In this document: one piece after another, positions 26,685 to 35,440 of the stretch
Position numbering within the stretch: position 1 is the stretch's first letter
Layout: the number at the start of each line of letters is the position of its first letter
Assembly: GCF_025370755.1 (NCBI RefSeq)
Contig: NZ_JAMXFC010000005.1
Location: 124,001-188,000 of the forward strand
DNA length: 64,000 nt
DNA from: Laspinema sp. D2d
Lineage (GTDB): Bacteria; Cyanobacteriota; Cyanobacteriia; Cyanobacteriales; Laspinemataceae
Direction: 5' to 3'
Notes under the pieces: generated by a model
Seen by the model: only the letters and a program-made list of their open reading frames with translations
Databases searched by the model: none
What the model was told of the DNA's origin: nothing
Translations under genes and position numbers: made by a program

Positions 26685-27472
26685 TACACACCTGCCTTCA
26701 CCCGATCGGCTTCTACCACCCAATCATATCCCCGTTCTTCCAATTCCAGTGCCAATTCTTTGGTTCCGGTGGTCAAAATTCGACCCCCTTCCATAACATG
26801 GACATAATCCGGGACAATATAATTCAGCAAGCGCTGATAGTGGGTAATTGCTAACACTGCATTATCTGCCGAAGATAACTGATTCACCCCATTGGCGACA
26901 ATTTTTAAAGCATCAATATCTAAGCCAGAATCAGTTTCATCCAGGATGGCTAATTTTGGCTCTAACAGTGCCATTTGCAAGATTTCGTTACGCTTCTTTT
27001 CACCGCCGGAAAATCCTTCATTTACACTGCGGTTGAGAAAGGCTGGATTCATTTTCACTACGTCCAGCTTTTCTTCGATGATGTCTTCAAAATCAAAGGC
27101 ATCGACTTCCTCTAACCCCAAATGCTTGCGGCGAGAATTGTAGGCAACTCGCAAAAAGTCTAAATTGCTCACTCCCGGAATTTCCAATGGATATTGGAAT
27201 GCCAAGAAAACGCCTGCTAATGAGCGTTGTTCCGGTTCCAAATCTAGGAGATTTTGACCCATAAAAATCACCTCTCCTCCGGTGACTTCGTAGGCGGGAT
27301 GCCCCGAAAGTACCTTAGAAAAGGTACTTTTTCCGGAACCATTCGGTCCCATAATGGCATGGATTTCTCCTGCCTTAATTTCCAAATTCAAACCTTTGAG
27401 AATTGGGGTATCATTCACATTCGCGGTTAAATCGCGAACGGAGAGAATCACTGGACTACCTTCTTTAATCAT
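26684..27472 (-). CDS. sufC: Fe-S cluster assembly ATPase SufC
   Basis: SufC is the ABC-type ATPase that drives conformational change in SufBC2D. At 262 residues it is typical. Walker A is GPNGSGKST (residues 42-50), the signature region reads [16 protein letters not shown], and Walker B is [24 protein letters not shown] provides the switch histidine. Its stop overlaps the sufD start; 123 bases separate it from sufB upstream. Confidence 0.97.
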   Translation of the reverse strand: MIKEGSPVILSVRDLTANVNDTPILKGLNLEIKAGEIHAIMGPNGSGKSTFSKVLSGHPAYEVTGGEVIFMGQNLLDLEPEQRSLAGVFLAFQYPLEIPGVSNLDFLRVAYNSRRKHLGLEEVDAFDFEDIIEEKLDVVKMNPAFLNRSVNEGFSGGEKKRNEILQMALLEPKLAILDETDSGLDIDALKIVANGVNQLSSADNAVLAITHYQRLLNYIVPDYVHVMEGGRILTTGTKELALELEERGYDWVVEADRVKAGV

Positions 27473-27595
27473 TTCTCTTCAATCAATTCCTTCCATTGAA
27501 CAATCTAAATCCGAGGGTTAGAAAAGGCGAGCAATCCGTTCAGTGGCGATCGCCTCCCCTCAATTCTTTCACTCCCGGGAAACAGTCCCAAACCC

Positions 27596-29035
27596 TTACC
27601 CTACTGAGCCTTCTAACTTCAAGCTCAACAAGCGATCGGCTTCCACTGCAAATTCCATTGGCAACTGATTAAACACATCCTTGCAGAATCCGCTAATCAT
27701 CATCGAAACTGCATCTTCTGGCGAGATTCCCCGTTGGGCAAAATAGAACAGTTGATCTTCCCCAATCTTAGAAGTCGAGGCTTCATGCTCCACTTTTGCT
27801 GTATCATTTTCTACCTGAATATAGGGGAAGGTATTCGCCTGAGCGTTGTCCCCAATCAGCATAGAATCACATTGGGAATAGTTGCGCGCCCCCTGGGCTT
27901 TGGGTGAAACTTTCACTAATCCGCGATAGCTATTGGACGAATTACCCGCCGAAATTCCCTTAGAAATAATCGTGCTGCGGGTGTTTTTGCCAATATGAAT
28001 CATCTTGGTGCCGGTATCGGCTTGTTGTTTGTTATTCGTGAGGGCAACGGAGTAAAATTCTCCCACGGAATTATCCCCGACTAACATACAACTGGGATAT
28101 TTCCAAGTAATTGCTGAACCCGTTTCGACTTGAGTCCAAGAAATTTTAGAATTTTTGCCTTTGCACAATCCGCGCTTGGTGACGAAATTATAAATTCCAC
28201 CCTTGCCATTTTCATCTCCAGCGTACCAGTTTTGGACGGTGGAATATTTAATTTCCGCATTATCCAAGGCAACCAGTTCCACAACCGCCGCATGGAGTTG
28301 ATTGGTATCAAACATGGGGGCGGTACAGCCTTCCAAATAGGATACATGACTCCCTTCTTCGGCAATAATCAAGGTGCGCTCAAACTGCCCCGATTCGCCA
28401 TTGTTAATCCGGAAATAGGTAGAGAGTTCCATCGGACATTTGACGCCTTTGGGAATATACACAAAGGAACCATCACTAAATGCTGCCGAGTTGAGGGCGG
28501 CGAAGTAATTATCGGCGATGGGGACAACACTCCCCAGATATTGCTTCACCAGTTCAGGATATTCCTTGACGGCTTCAGAAATAGAACAGAAAATGACGCC
28601 TTCTTCTGCTAATTTTTCTCTAAAAGTGGTGGCGATGGAAACGCTATCAAAGACGGCATCGACGGCAACGTTACTCAAGCGCTTTTGTTCAGAGAGGGGA
28701 ATTCCCAGTTTCTCGAAGGTTTCGAGAATGGCGGGGTCAACCTCATCCATGCTATTGAGTTTTTGCTTTTTCTTGGGAGCAGAATAGTAAATGATATCTT
28801 GATAATTAATTTTGGGATAGTTAACGTGTGCCCAAGTTGGATCGGCCATTTTTTGCCATTGCCGAAAGGCTCTGAGGCGGAATTCTAACATGAACTCCGG
28901 TTCTTCTTTTTTGGCCGAAATTAACCGGACGACATCTTCATTAATGCCGGGGGGTAAAGTATCGGATTCAACATCGGTGATGAATCCATATTTATAGGGT
29001 TGATTAACGAGGGTTTTTGCAGTAGTAGCAGTCAT
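27596..29035 (-). CDS. sufB: Fe-S cluster assembly protein SufB
   Basis: SufB is the scaffold on which the cluster is built in the SufBC2D complex. At 479 residues it matches cyanobacterial SufB. Recognisable motifs are [57 protein letters not shown] and [20 protein letters not shown], with the late [19 protein letters not shown]. It does not carry an intein. The gene lies downstream of ftrC, with 227 bases between that hold copy 2 of the 68-bp repeat. Confidence 0.97.
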   Translation of the reverse strand: MTATTAKTLVNQPYKYGFITDVESDTLPPGINEDVVRLISAKKEEPEFMLEFRLRAFRQWQKMADPTWAHVNYPKINYQDIIYYSAPKKKQKLNSMDEVDPAILETFEKLGIPLSEQKRLSNVAVDAVFDSVSIATTFREKLAEEGVIFCSISEAVKEYPELVKQYLGSVVPIADNYFAALNSAAFSDGSFVYIPKGVKCPMELSTYFRINNGESGQFERTLIIAEEGSHVSYLEGCTAPMFDTNQLHAAVVELVALDNAEIKYSTVQNWYAGDENGKGGIYNFVTKRGLCKGKNSKISWTQVETGSAITWKYPSCMLVGDNSVGEFYSVALTNNKQQADTGTKMIHIGKNTRSTIISKGISAGNSSNSYRGLVKVSPKAQGARNYSQCDSMLIGDNAQANTFPYIQVENDTAKVEHEASTSKIGEDQLFYFAQRGISPEDAVSMMISGFCKDVFNQLPMEFAVEADRLLSLKLEGSVG

Positions 29036-29145
29036 AGTCTTAGTTCAGTGTTCTCTCTAGGTTCGGATCCAGGGCAGGGGTGGAACTGAGTCAACAGGAG
29101 GGTTGAATGGGCTCCTAGAACGTCGGCTGAGGGTGAGAGTCGGGA

Positions 29146-29213
29146 AGAAACCGGGTTTCTTCCCTAGATTTGCAGCAATTGAGCGATAAATTTTGTAAAG
29201 AAACCCGGTTTCT
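29146..29213. repeat. Dispersed 68-bp inverted repeat, copy 2
   Basis: The termini are AGAAACCGGGTTTCTT and AAGAAACCCGGTTTCT. The element lies between sufB and ftrC inside the suf transcription unit, so it would be transcribed as a hairpin RNA. Same length as copies at 9289 and 38038. Confidence 0.88.
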
Positions 29214-29262
29214 AAGGGTTGCAGTGCCGACGCCTTGGAAATTTAAAAGTGTTCGGAAAGGG

Positions 29263-29625
29263 TTAATATTGATTGGTCATTTCGCGAATTTGCTCGAACG
29301 AGATATTCTGTTCTTTGCCCGCAAATGGATTATCTTCGGTCAGAAATAACATACAGTGACATTCTTTGCGCTCGCGCATGGGAATGCAGGGACAATTCCA
29401 GAAGGTGGCTTTAACTTCAGCTTCTTTGTCTTCGTAGTGGCGGCAGGGACATAGGGGTGACCCTAACTCATCCTTGTTTTTCGCTAATCCTTCGATGACA
29501 ACGGCAGTAACGCCCAGATCAGAGCAGAAGTAGGTCCCAGTGCGTTTAGCGTACTGCTCGGAAAAGTGCCGCATCGCTTCTAGGTTCTTGTCGGTGGCTT
29601 GTTGTGTAGGCTGTTCTAAAGTCAT
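29263..29625 (-). CDS. ftrC: Ferredoxin-thioredoxin reductase catalytic subunit
   Basis: This is the catalytic (beta) chain of ferredoxin-thioredoxin reductase, which passes electrons from ferredoxin to thioredoxin through a [4Fe-4S] cluster next to a redox-active disulfide, linking light to Calvin-cycle regulation. The signature CPC-X16-CPC-X8-CHC is exact (CPCRHYEDKE through CHCMLFLT). I choose ATG 29625 (MTLEQPTQQ; 120 residues with the family's usual N-terminus); the 159-residue frame from 29742 would extend into the leader and is rejected. It is the first gene transcribed from the SufR-controlled promoter toward sufB, so it appears to be part of the suf regulon. Some databases call this chain FtrB. 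Confidence 0.95.
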   Translation of the reverse strand: MTLEQPTQQATDKNLEAMRHFSEQYAKRTGTYFCSDLGVTAVVIEGLAKNKDELGSPLCPCRHYEDKEAEVKATFWNCPCIPMRERKECHCMLFLTEDNPFAGKEQNISFEQIREMTNQY

Positions 29626-29831
29626 TATCCAGATTGATATAACGAGCAAATTTTGGGCGGAGGATCCCCGATTTAGGGGAAGGTTGAGGTCGGAATTCAG
29701 GCGATCGCCCCCGAAATGAGTCAATCCCTGAACTCTCAGCAAGTGGCTGTACCCTCTTTACTGGGGGGCCGTTTGCTGTTATCGTTCCCAATCACGGGTC
29801 CCTGATCTCCCGTCCTTTGGATTCTTTCTCT

Positions 29832-29934
29832 TTGCCTGGTTGGGCATCCTTGCCCTCCGTCTATAATAATAGAGTTAAAACAACACGCCGGTTGCTTAAT
29901 TCTATTTTAGAATACTTTAGCAACAAGTGTGTTG
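29832..29934. promoter_or_regulatory. Divergent sufR / ftrC-suf promoters with two SufR operators
   Basis: Two perfect CAAC-N6-GTTG inverted repeats occur at 29881-29894 (N6 = ACGCCG) and 29921-29934 (N6 = AAGTGT), the operator sequence known for cyanobacterial SufR. On the plus strand TTGGGC (29840-29845), 16 bases, TATAAT (29862-29867) forms a sufR promoter; operator 1 lies just after its start point. On the minus strand TTGTTG (complement of 29921-29926), 16 bases, TAGAAT (complement of 29899-29904) forms the ftrC-suf promoter, whose -35 is inside operator 2 and whose start point falls near operator 1. Both directions could therefore be repressed. The promoter boxes are my reading of the sequence. 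Confidence 0.85.
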
Positions 29935-29987
29935 TCAAAGTCGGCAATAGATTTTTTCGAGCGTTTTGGCGTTTGACTACAGGCAAG

Positions 29988-30665
29988 ATGATGACGACTA
30001 CTCAGCAACCTTCCACTAAAGAAGATATCCTGCAATACTTATTAAAGCAGGGTCTAGCCACGGCTCAAGAGTTAGCCGAAGTTTTAGATATCTCTCCCCA
30101 AGCGATTCGCCGCCATCTCAAGGACCTGGAAGCGGAGGAATTGATTCGGCATAAGGCAGTACAGGCGGGGATGGGACGACCCCAGCATCAATATGAACTC
30201 ACCCACAAGGGTAAAGATTTCTTTCCCAATCAATATGATGATTTTGCCGTTTCCCTGTTAGGAACTCTGGCAGAAACGATGGGGGAGGACCAGATGAGCT
30301 CAATTTTGCGGAAGCAGTGGGAACGCAAAGCCATTCATTACCGCGATCGCCTGGGAAATCAGCCGTTATCCGAACGGGTGGCGGGATTAGTCAAACTGCG
30401 GCAAGCAGAAGGCTATATGGCGGAAGTCCATCGGGTCGAACCAGAGGGGTCCAACAATGGCGATCGCTTTTTACTCACCGAACACAACTGCGCCATTTCC
30501 ACCGTGGCGGAGTCTTTTCCTAGTGTCTGTGAACATGAACTAGAAATGTTTGGGGCAATTCTCCCCGATTGCACTGTGGAACGGACTTACTGGATGATTG
30601 ACGGTGAACACCGCTGTGGCTACTTGATTACTTTAAAATCATCCAAGGGGCGATCGGCCCTTTAG
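29988..30665 (+). CDS. sufR: Fe-S-sensing transcriptional repressor SufR
   Basis: SufR is a DeoR-type winged-helix repressor that holds a [4Fe-4S] cluster and shuts off the suf operon when Fe-S supply is adequate. ATG 29988 or 29991 (MMTTTQQPSTKEDILQ) is chosen; the open frame back to 29817 would run through the operators and is rejected. The HTH is STKEDILQYLLKQGLATAQE with ISPQAIRRHLKDLE. The C-terminal ligand pattern C-X12-C-X13-C-X14-C is exact, the known SufR signature. It is divergent from ftrC-sufBCDS and presumably autoregulated by the operators just upstream. Confidence 0.97.
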   Translation: MMTTTQQPSTKEDILQYLLKQGLATAQELAEVLDISPQAIRRHLKDLEAEELIRHKAVQAGMGRPQHQYELTHKGKDFFPNQYDDFAVSLLGTLAETMGEDQMSSILRKQWERKAIHYRDRLGNQPLSERVAGLVKLRQAEGYMAEVHRVEPEGSNNGDRFLLTEHNCAISTVAESFPSVCEHELEMFGAILPDCTVERTYWMIDGEHRCGYLITLKSSKGRSAL

Positions 30666-30761
30666 CTGCTTCCAGACTCCTCAACCTGTAACTTTAAGAT
30701 TTAAAATTGCTGCTGTTATCGCAACTGCGGCATTAATATTATGCTGTCTAAATAAAAAACT

Positions 30762-31016
30762 ATGGCCTCTCCCGAACCCTCTGCCCAATTTTTAACCTCA
30801 GAAGAATCCTACGCCGTTGATGGCGCTCTCCTGGCATCCCATGAAAAGTTTTTAACCCGCCTGACGATTTCTTCCCTGAAGCTACTCCGACATATCGCTA
30901 CCGATTCGGGAGTTCCAATGGAGTCCCTTACTCACGAAGAGATCATTGCCTGGTTTGAGAAAGATGCCAAGTTGCGTTATGAACAAGGTCCCGAAGCTGC
31001 CTTCTTAAAATGGTAA
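30762..31016 (+). CDS. Conserved hypothetical 84-residue protein
   Basis: A small soluble protein with an ATG at 30762. A helical core is seen in EESYAVDGALLASHEKFLTRLT, shown in shorter form as GALLASHEKFLTRLT, with SSLKLLRHIATDSG and LTHEEIIAWFEKDAKLRYEQG. It is acidic and lacks signal or membrane segment. This looks like a widespread small cyanobacterial protein, but I cannot give it a name or function. It follows sufR by 96 bases on the same strand and could be read from the same transcript. Confidence 0.75.
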   Translation: MASPEPSAQFLTSEESYAVDGALLASHEKFLTRLTISSLKLLRHIATDSGVPMESLTHEEIIAWFEKDAKLRYEQGPEAAFLKW

Positions 31017-31985
31017 ATTGGGGTCCGCACCCTCTGACAAGAGTAGGGTTTTTACCTCCGGTCCCCTCCCCTTGCCAAGGGGAGGGTTAGGGTGGGGTCC
31101 TCTTGACCTGCAAGCGGGCGTCAGTTGAGGAATGAGTGGGTGAAGACTTCTCGTACAGGCGCGATTGGCGAAGAAAAAGGTTTCTCCAGCCTCCATACAG
31201 GTGCTTAAACCTTAAGAGTGCTTGAGGTGGCGATCGCCAAGGGGGAACCCCACCCTAACCCTCCCCAAGACACAGGGGAGGGGACCGGAGGTGCAGTGAA
31301 CCCTTAAGATTCTGAAGACCGATCACACTGCAAACCGAGCGATCCCCATCAACTAATGGGATCCTTTCTCAAAAACGTAAGTTTTTCTACAGATTTGTCA
31401 GCAAACAAAGATGAAGTTATCTGAATTTATATTAAAACTCTGAGATAAAGGGGAATTCAGCGGAACAAGCGCGAAAAAAAACGCTAATATCGAGGGCAAA
31501 GGTTACGGGTTACCCCGGTTGACAGAGGAGGGATGACCCATCTAAACTCATTTCCAAGCAGGCCGGTCCATTGCGATCGCACGCAGCCACTCCTTCAGTC
31601 GGTGAACACTTCCGTTTTTCCTGATAAATTTACCCAGAACAGATAAAAAATGGACAAGGGCTTGGGGATCGAATAGGATGCAAAACGGCAAAAGCTCAAC
31701 CCCCGTTTCCCAGCAATCAGTTGACTGGTGTCATGGTTTCTCAACTTAAAGCGCACTCCCTAACCTCGTAGAAAGTAGTACAACGGATGTCTCTACCCTT
31801 GCTAATAAAAAGCACCATCCCTCCGGGATCAGCCCCCCCAAAAAAATTAGTAAACTTAATACCATTGAAAGAATTGAACTCACAAAGCCCCGGTAGTCAT
31901 CAGTCACGCCCGAAAAGTGGCTACCCCCTGTCTTGATTAAGTCCCCCTCACAAATTTAATGGGTTTCACCCCATAAGGAGAAACG
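31017..31985. other. Large spacer upstream of pntAA with MITE-like repeat
   Basis: About 970 bases. The first 290 hold copy 1 of the nested-inverted-repeat element (31028-31306). The remaining ~680 should include the pnt promoter; I see no clear boxes, only a purine-rich AAGGAG ribosome site at 31975-31980, five bases before the pntAA ATG. The minus frame 31005-31196 is translation of the repeat. Confidence 0.5.
31028..31306. repeat. Nested inverted-repeat MITE-like element, copy 1
   Basis: The element contains CCGGTCCCCTCCCCTTGCC...GGGAGGGTTAGGGTGGGG near 31057 and its inverted partner CCCACCCTAACCC...GGGGAGGGGACCGGAGG at 31247-31291. The interior shares CTCCATACAGGTGC with copy 2 at 60258-60562, and both begin with an ACAAGAGTAGG motif. 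The right outer terminus is degraded here. It has no coding capacity. Confidence 0.8.
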
Positions 31986-33131
31986 ATGAAAATAGCCGTA
32001 GCAAAAGAAATCGAAGTGGGAGAACGTCGTGTTGCCTTAATCCCTGATATGGTGGCGCGGTTAGTCAAAGCTGGACTAGAAATTTTTGTAGAAGCAGGTG
32101 CGGGAGAGCAATCGTTTTTTTACGATGACGCTTATGAAGCCGCTGGCGCTAAGATTGTGTCCGATAGCGCTCAACTGTGGGGGGAAGCGGACTTATTGCT
32201 GAAAGTGGCTGCCCCTAGGGATGAGGAAATTCACAAACTGCGCGAAGGCAGTGCGATCGTTAGCTTTTTGAATCCCCTGGGTAATCCAATTATCGTCGAT
32301 CGCCTCGCCCAAAGGGGGGTCACTGCTTTCAGTATGGAAATGATCCCTCGGACGACGAAAGCCCAAAGCATGGATGCGCTGTCCTCCCAGGCGGCGATCG
32401 CCGGATATAAAGCCGTCCTGCTGGCGGCTGCCACTGCCCCGAAATTCTTCCCCATGTTAACCACTGCTGCCGGGACCATTCGACCCGCAAAAGTGTTGGT
32501 AATGGGTGCAGGGGTGGCAGGATTGCAGGCGATCGCCACCGCCCGTCGTCTGGGTGCTGTCGTAGAAGCGTTCGACATTCGCCCTGCGGTGAAAGAAGAA
32601 GTGCAAAGCCTTGGGGCAAAATTTGTCGAGGTCAAACTTGATGAAGAAACCGTTGCAGAAGGGGGATATGCCCGCGAAATTTCCGAAGAATCCAAGCGAC
32701 GCACCCAAGAAGTGCTTTCCGATACGGTAGCGGCGGCGGATATTGTGATTACTACCGCACAAGTTCCCGGCAGAAAAGCGCCGCGACTGATTACCGAAGA
32801 AATGTTTGCACGGATGAAACCCGGGGCGGCGATCGTAGACTTAGCAGCCGAACAAGGAGGCAACTGCGCCTATACCGAAGCTGGAAAAGATATCGTTCGC
32901 AATGGGGTGACCATTGTCGGTCCCATTAACTTACCCGCTTCCATGCCCGTCCATGCGTCCCAAATGTACTCGAAAAATATCGCCACATTCATTCAGTACA
33001 TGATTAAAGACAACGCCTTAAACCTTGATTTTTCTGACGAAATTATCGGCAGTACCTGCGTTGCCCACGGTCATGAAATTCGCAACTCCCGAGTGCGGGA
33101 AGCGCTAGAAGTCATCGGGGAAAAGGTGTAA
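31986..33131 (+). CDS. pntAA: NAD(P) transhydrogenase subunit alpha, part 1
   Basis: This is the NAD(H)-binding domain I subunit of the proton-translocating transhydrogenase, which makes NADPH from NADH using the proton gradient. 381 residues. The start MKIAVAKEIEVGERRVALIP is typical; an AAGGAG ribosome site precedes ATG 31986. The NAD-binding Rossmann fingerprint is VLVMGAGVAGLQAIATARRLG, and the mobile-loop segment near YAREISEESKRR is present. In this bacterium alpha is split into two genes, as in cyanobacteria and Rhodospirillum. pntAB follows 100 bases later, with a hairpin between. Confidence 0.97.
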   Translation: MKIAVAKEIEVGERRVALIPDMVARLVKAGLEIFVEAGAGEQSFFYDDAYEAAGAKIVSDSAQLWGEADLLLKVAAPRDEEIHKLREGSAIVSFLNPLGNPIIVDRLAQRGVTAFSMEMIPRTTKAQSMDALSSQAAIAGYKAVLLAAATAPKFFPMLTTAAGTIRPAKVLVMGAGVAGLQAIATARRLGAVVEAFDIRPAVKEEVQSLGAKFVEVKLDEETVAEGGYAREISEESKRRTQEVLSDTVAAADIVITTAQVPGRKAPRLITEEMFARMKPGAAIVDLAAEQGGNCAYTEAGKDIVRNGVTIVGPINLPASMPVHASQMYSKNIATFIQYMIKDNALNLDFSDEIIGSTCVAHGHEIRNSRVREALEVIGEKV

Positions 33132-33141
33132 GTTTGACCGA

Positions 33142-33184
33142 GGAAAATGAAGGATGAACTGGAAAATTTTTTCCTTCATTTTCC
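33142..33184 (+). promoter_or_regulatory. Intercistronic hairpin between pntAA and pntAB
   Basis: GGAAAATGAAGGA (33142-33154) pairs with TCCTTCATTTTCC (33172-33184), a 13-bp perfect stem with a 17-base loop that includes a T-run. It could cause partial termination or RNase processing and so set the ratio of peripheral domain I to membrane subunits. Confidence 0.7.
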
Positions 33185-33231
33185 GATCTGAAATTTCCCC
33201 ACTCATCCATAAACCGGAGTATTGAATTAAG

Positions 33232-33525
33232 ATGCCCGAAGCGATCATTTCTGCTTTATTTGTGTTTGTTCTGGCTTCATTTGCTGGATTTGAAGTCATC
33301 AACAAAGTACCACCCACCCTGCATACCCCCTTAATGTCCGGGGCGAATGCGATTTCCGGGATTGCCCTGTTAGGAGCCATCATCGTGGCAGGAGACCGGG
33401 ATTGGAGCGTTACGGTGATTTTAGGATTAATTGCCGTCGTGTTTTCCACTATTAACGTAGTCGGTGGATTTCTCGTGACCGATCGGATGTTGCAAATGTT
33501 CAAGAAAAAAGAGGTGAAAGCATGA
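33232..33525 (+). CDS. pntAB: NAD(P) transhydrogenase subunit alpha, part 2
   Basis: A 97-residue membrane subunit carrying the first group of helices of domain II. Three hydrophobic segments are visible: IISALFVFVLASFAGFEVI, AISGIALLGAIIVAG and VTVILGLIAVVFSTINVVGGF, with the conserved VPPTLHTPLMSGANAISG loop at the start of the second. The stop overlaps the pntB ATG by four bases (ATGA), so the two are translationally coupled. The length is typical for split-alpha cyanobacterial transhydrogenases. Confidence 0.97.
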   Translation: MPEAIISALFVFVLASFAGFEVINKVPPTLHTPLMSGANAISGIALLGAIIVAGDRDWSVTVILGLIAVVFSTINVVGGFLVTDRMLQMFKKKEVKA

Positions 33526-34928
33526 GCGACTTAATCCCAACTGGAATACAGTTAAGCTATTTAGTAGCATCATCCTTATTTTTCGTCGGTCTGAAACAGT
33601 TGAGTTCACCGGCGACGGCCCGCAACGGCAATTTATTAGCATCCGTGGGAATGTTGTTGGCGATCGTTGCCACCCTACTCGATCGCCAAGTGCTCAACTA
33701 TGAAATGATTTTGCTGGGGATTGCGATCGGGTCGGCGATCGGGGTCGTCTCCGCCCAGAAAGTGGAAATGACCGCCATGCCACAAATGGTCGGTCTCTTC
33801 AACGGCTTTGGGGGTGCTGCCTCTGCTCTCATTGCCGTCGGTGAATTCTGGCGCTACTATCAAAAATTCCAGGAACCACCCCTAGATACCACCATCACCG
33901 CCCTACTCGGCGTCTTAATCGGGGGGATTACCTTTACAGGTTCTGTGATGGCCTTTGCTAAACTGCAAGGACTCGTCACCGGCAGACCGATCACCTTTCC
34001 CTTGCAACAACCTGTCAACGCCCTCCTCTTCGGCGGTTTCCTCGTTGGCAGTGTATATTTAGCCTTCAATCCCTTAAATACCCCAGTATTTTTGGCCTTA
34101 ACCGGCGTTTCCCTAGTCCTGGGTGTCATGTTCGTGATTCCCATTGGTGGTGGGGATATGCCGGTGGTGATTTCCCTGCTAAACTCCTTTTCCGGTTTAG
34201 CTGCATCCGCTGCCGGTTTCGTAGTCATGAATAATATGCTGATCGTCGCCGGTGCCTTAGTCGGTGCCTCGGGGATCATCCTGACCGTGATTATGTGTAA
34301 AGCGATGAACCGATCGCTCACTAACGTCCTGTTTGCCGCTTTCGGTAGTGGGGAAGGGGGCGAAACTGCCGCCGCTGCTGGGGACATGGGCGATAAAACC
34401 GTCCGCTCCATTGACTCCGAAGAAAGTGCGATGATGTTAGGATATGCCCGTTCCGTTGTCATCGTTCCCGGATATGGCATGGCCGTCGCCCAAGCACAAC
34501 ACGCTGTCCGAGAATTGGCCGACCAATTAGACCGCTTAGGTGTAGAAGTCAAATATGCCATTCACCCCGTAGCGGGTCGGATGCCTGGACACATGAATGT
34601 CTTACTAGCCGAGGCCAATGTGCCTTACGAACAGTTGTATGACATGGAAGATATCAATGCCGAATTCGATCGCACTGATGTCGCCTTAGTCATTGGCGCA
34701 AACGATGTCGTCAATCCTGCCGCCCGAGATAATTCCGCGAGTCCCATCTACGGAATGCCGATTTTGGAAGTAGATAAAGCGAGTCATACCATTGTCATCA
34801 AACGCGGCATGAGTACCGGATTTGCCGGGATTGACAATGATTTGTTCTACAAAGATAAGACCATGATGCTATTTGGTAGTGCAAAAGATGTGATTACCAA
34901 GTTAGTCTCGGAAGTCAAGCAGTTGTAA
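33522..34928 (+). CDS. pntB: NAD(P) transhydrogenase subunit beta
   Basis: This is the beta subunit, with the rest of the proton-channel helices (domain II) and the NADP(H)-binding domain III. 468 residues. Helices fill residues 1-270; the C-terminal domain shows the NADP motif VVIVPGYGMAVAQAQHAV, HPVAGRMPGHMNVLLAEANVPY and VALVIGANDVVNPAAR, all hallmark sequences of PntB. It is coupled to pntAB. A HIP1-based hairpin follows. Confidence 0.98.
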   Translation: MSDLIPTGIQLSYLVASSLFFVGLKQLSSPATARNGNLLASVGMLLAIVATLLDRQVLNYEMILLGIAIGSAIGVVSAQKVEMTAMPQMVGLFNGFGGAASALIAVGEFWRYYQKFQEPPLDTTITALLGVLIGGITFTGSVMAFAKLQGLVTGRPITFPLQQPVNALLFGGFLVGSVYLAFNPLNTPVFLALTGVSLVLGVMFVIPIGGGDMPVVISLLNSFSGLAASAAGFVVMNNMLIVAGALVGASGIILTVIMCKAMNRSLTNVLFAAFGSGEGGETAAAAGDMGDKTVRSIDSEESAMMLGYARSVVIVPGYGMAVAQAQHAVRELADQLDRLGVEVKYAIHPVAGRMPGHMNVLLAEANVPYEQLYDMEDINAEFDRTDVALVIGANDVVNPAARDNSASPIYGMPILEVDKASHTIVIKRGMSTGFAGIDNDLFYKDKTMMLFGSAKDVITKLVSEVKQL

Positions 34929-34971
34929 GTGAATTAAGACTTACACAGTCTTAGAGAATCAACCTTAAATA

Positions 34972-34997
34972 GAGGGGCGAGAAAGCGATCGCCCCTC
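34972..34997 (+). terminator. Hairpin terminator after pntB
   Basis: GAGGGGCGA pairs with TCGCCCCTC across an 8-base loop, 43 bases past the pntB stop. CATTTATTTAT follows, a weak T-rich tail. It likely ends the pnt transcript. Confidence 0.7.
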
Positions 34998-35025
34998 CAT
35001 TTATTTATGAGGGGTTTAAAAATGT

Positions 35026-35058
35026 TATAGCGGTTCTGTGAACTCAGGAGATACAGAT
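35026..35058 (+). repeat. TATAGCGGTTC repeat terminus
   Basis: TATAGCGGTTC followed by GTGAACTCAGGAGATACAG matches the terminus of the element at 22625. Only a single end is recognised here, on the plus strand. The inverted end at 35887-35919 lies 0.86 kb away and flanks the two-gene protease-like unit. Confidence 0.6.
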
Positions 35059-35164
35059 GCGATTAATTATTAAAAATCTCCCACCCACTAACAAAAAAGG
35101 TATCTCATAAGAGTGGAAAACCCTATAATTAGGATGGGGACACCGCAAAGGAGATATTAAAATT

Positions 35165-35440
35165 ATGGCAGTCCGTCAGCCTCGCTATAGTCAAGAAGAA
35201 TTTGCCCGAAGGGGGGATCACTGGTACGAAACTCAAATCCGCCAAAACGTTGAAGCGGGGAATCACGGCAAAATCGTCGCGATCGATATTGAAACCGGCG
35301 CTTTTGAAGTAGCTGATGAAATCTTGGATGCCAGCGATCGCTTATTTAAAAGGATTCCAGAAGCCCAACCTTGGATCGTTCGCATCGGACATCGGGCTGT
35401 TGATCGTTTTGGTGCAAGGAGTCGGAGAAACCCCGCATGA
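35165..35440 (+). CDS. Hypothetical protein, partner of aspartic-protease-like gene
   Basis: A 91-residue soluble protein with no named family. It reads MAVRQPRYSQEEFARRGDHWYE, here best summarised by its motif EEFARRGD, then IRQNVEAGNHGKIVAIDIETG and DRLFKRIPEAQPWIVRIGHR. These short proteins are commonly coded just upstream of small aspartic proteases in cyanobacteria; the pairing here is tight (ATGA overlap of four bases). A toxin-antitoxin or processing relationship is possible but unproven. The ribosome site AAGGAGA is 8 bases ahead of the ATG. Confidence 0.82.
   Translation: MAVRQPRYSQEEFARRGDHWYETQIRQNVEAGNHGKIVAIDIETGAFEVADEILDASDRLFKRIPEAQPWIVRIGHRAVDRFGARSRRNPA

Noticed and set aside
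29743-29987. N-terminal extension of SufR from 29817
   Set aside because: It would translate through both operators and the likely promoter; the conserved N-terminus begins at 29988 or 29991.
32231-34561. Long minus-strand frames opposite pntAA and pntB
   Set aside because: Antisense shadows of clear housekeeping genes, rich in Ala/Thr/Pro with no family motif.
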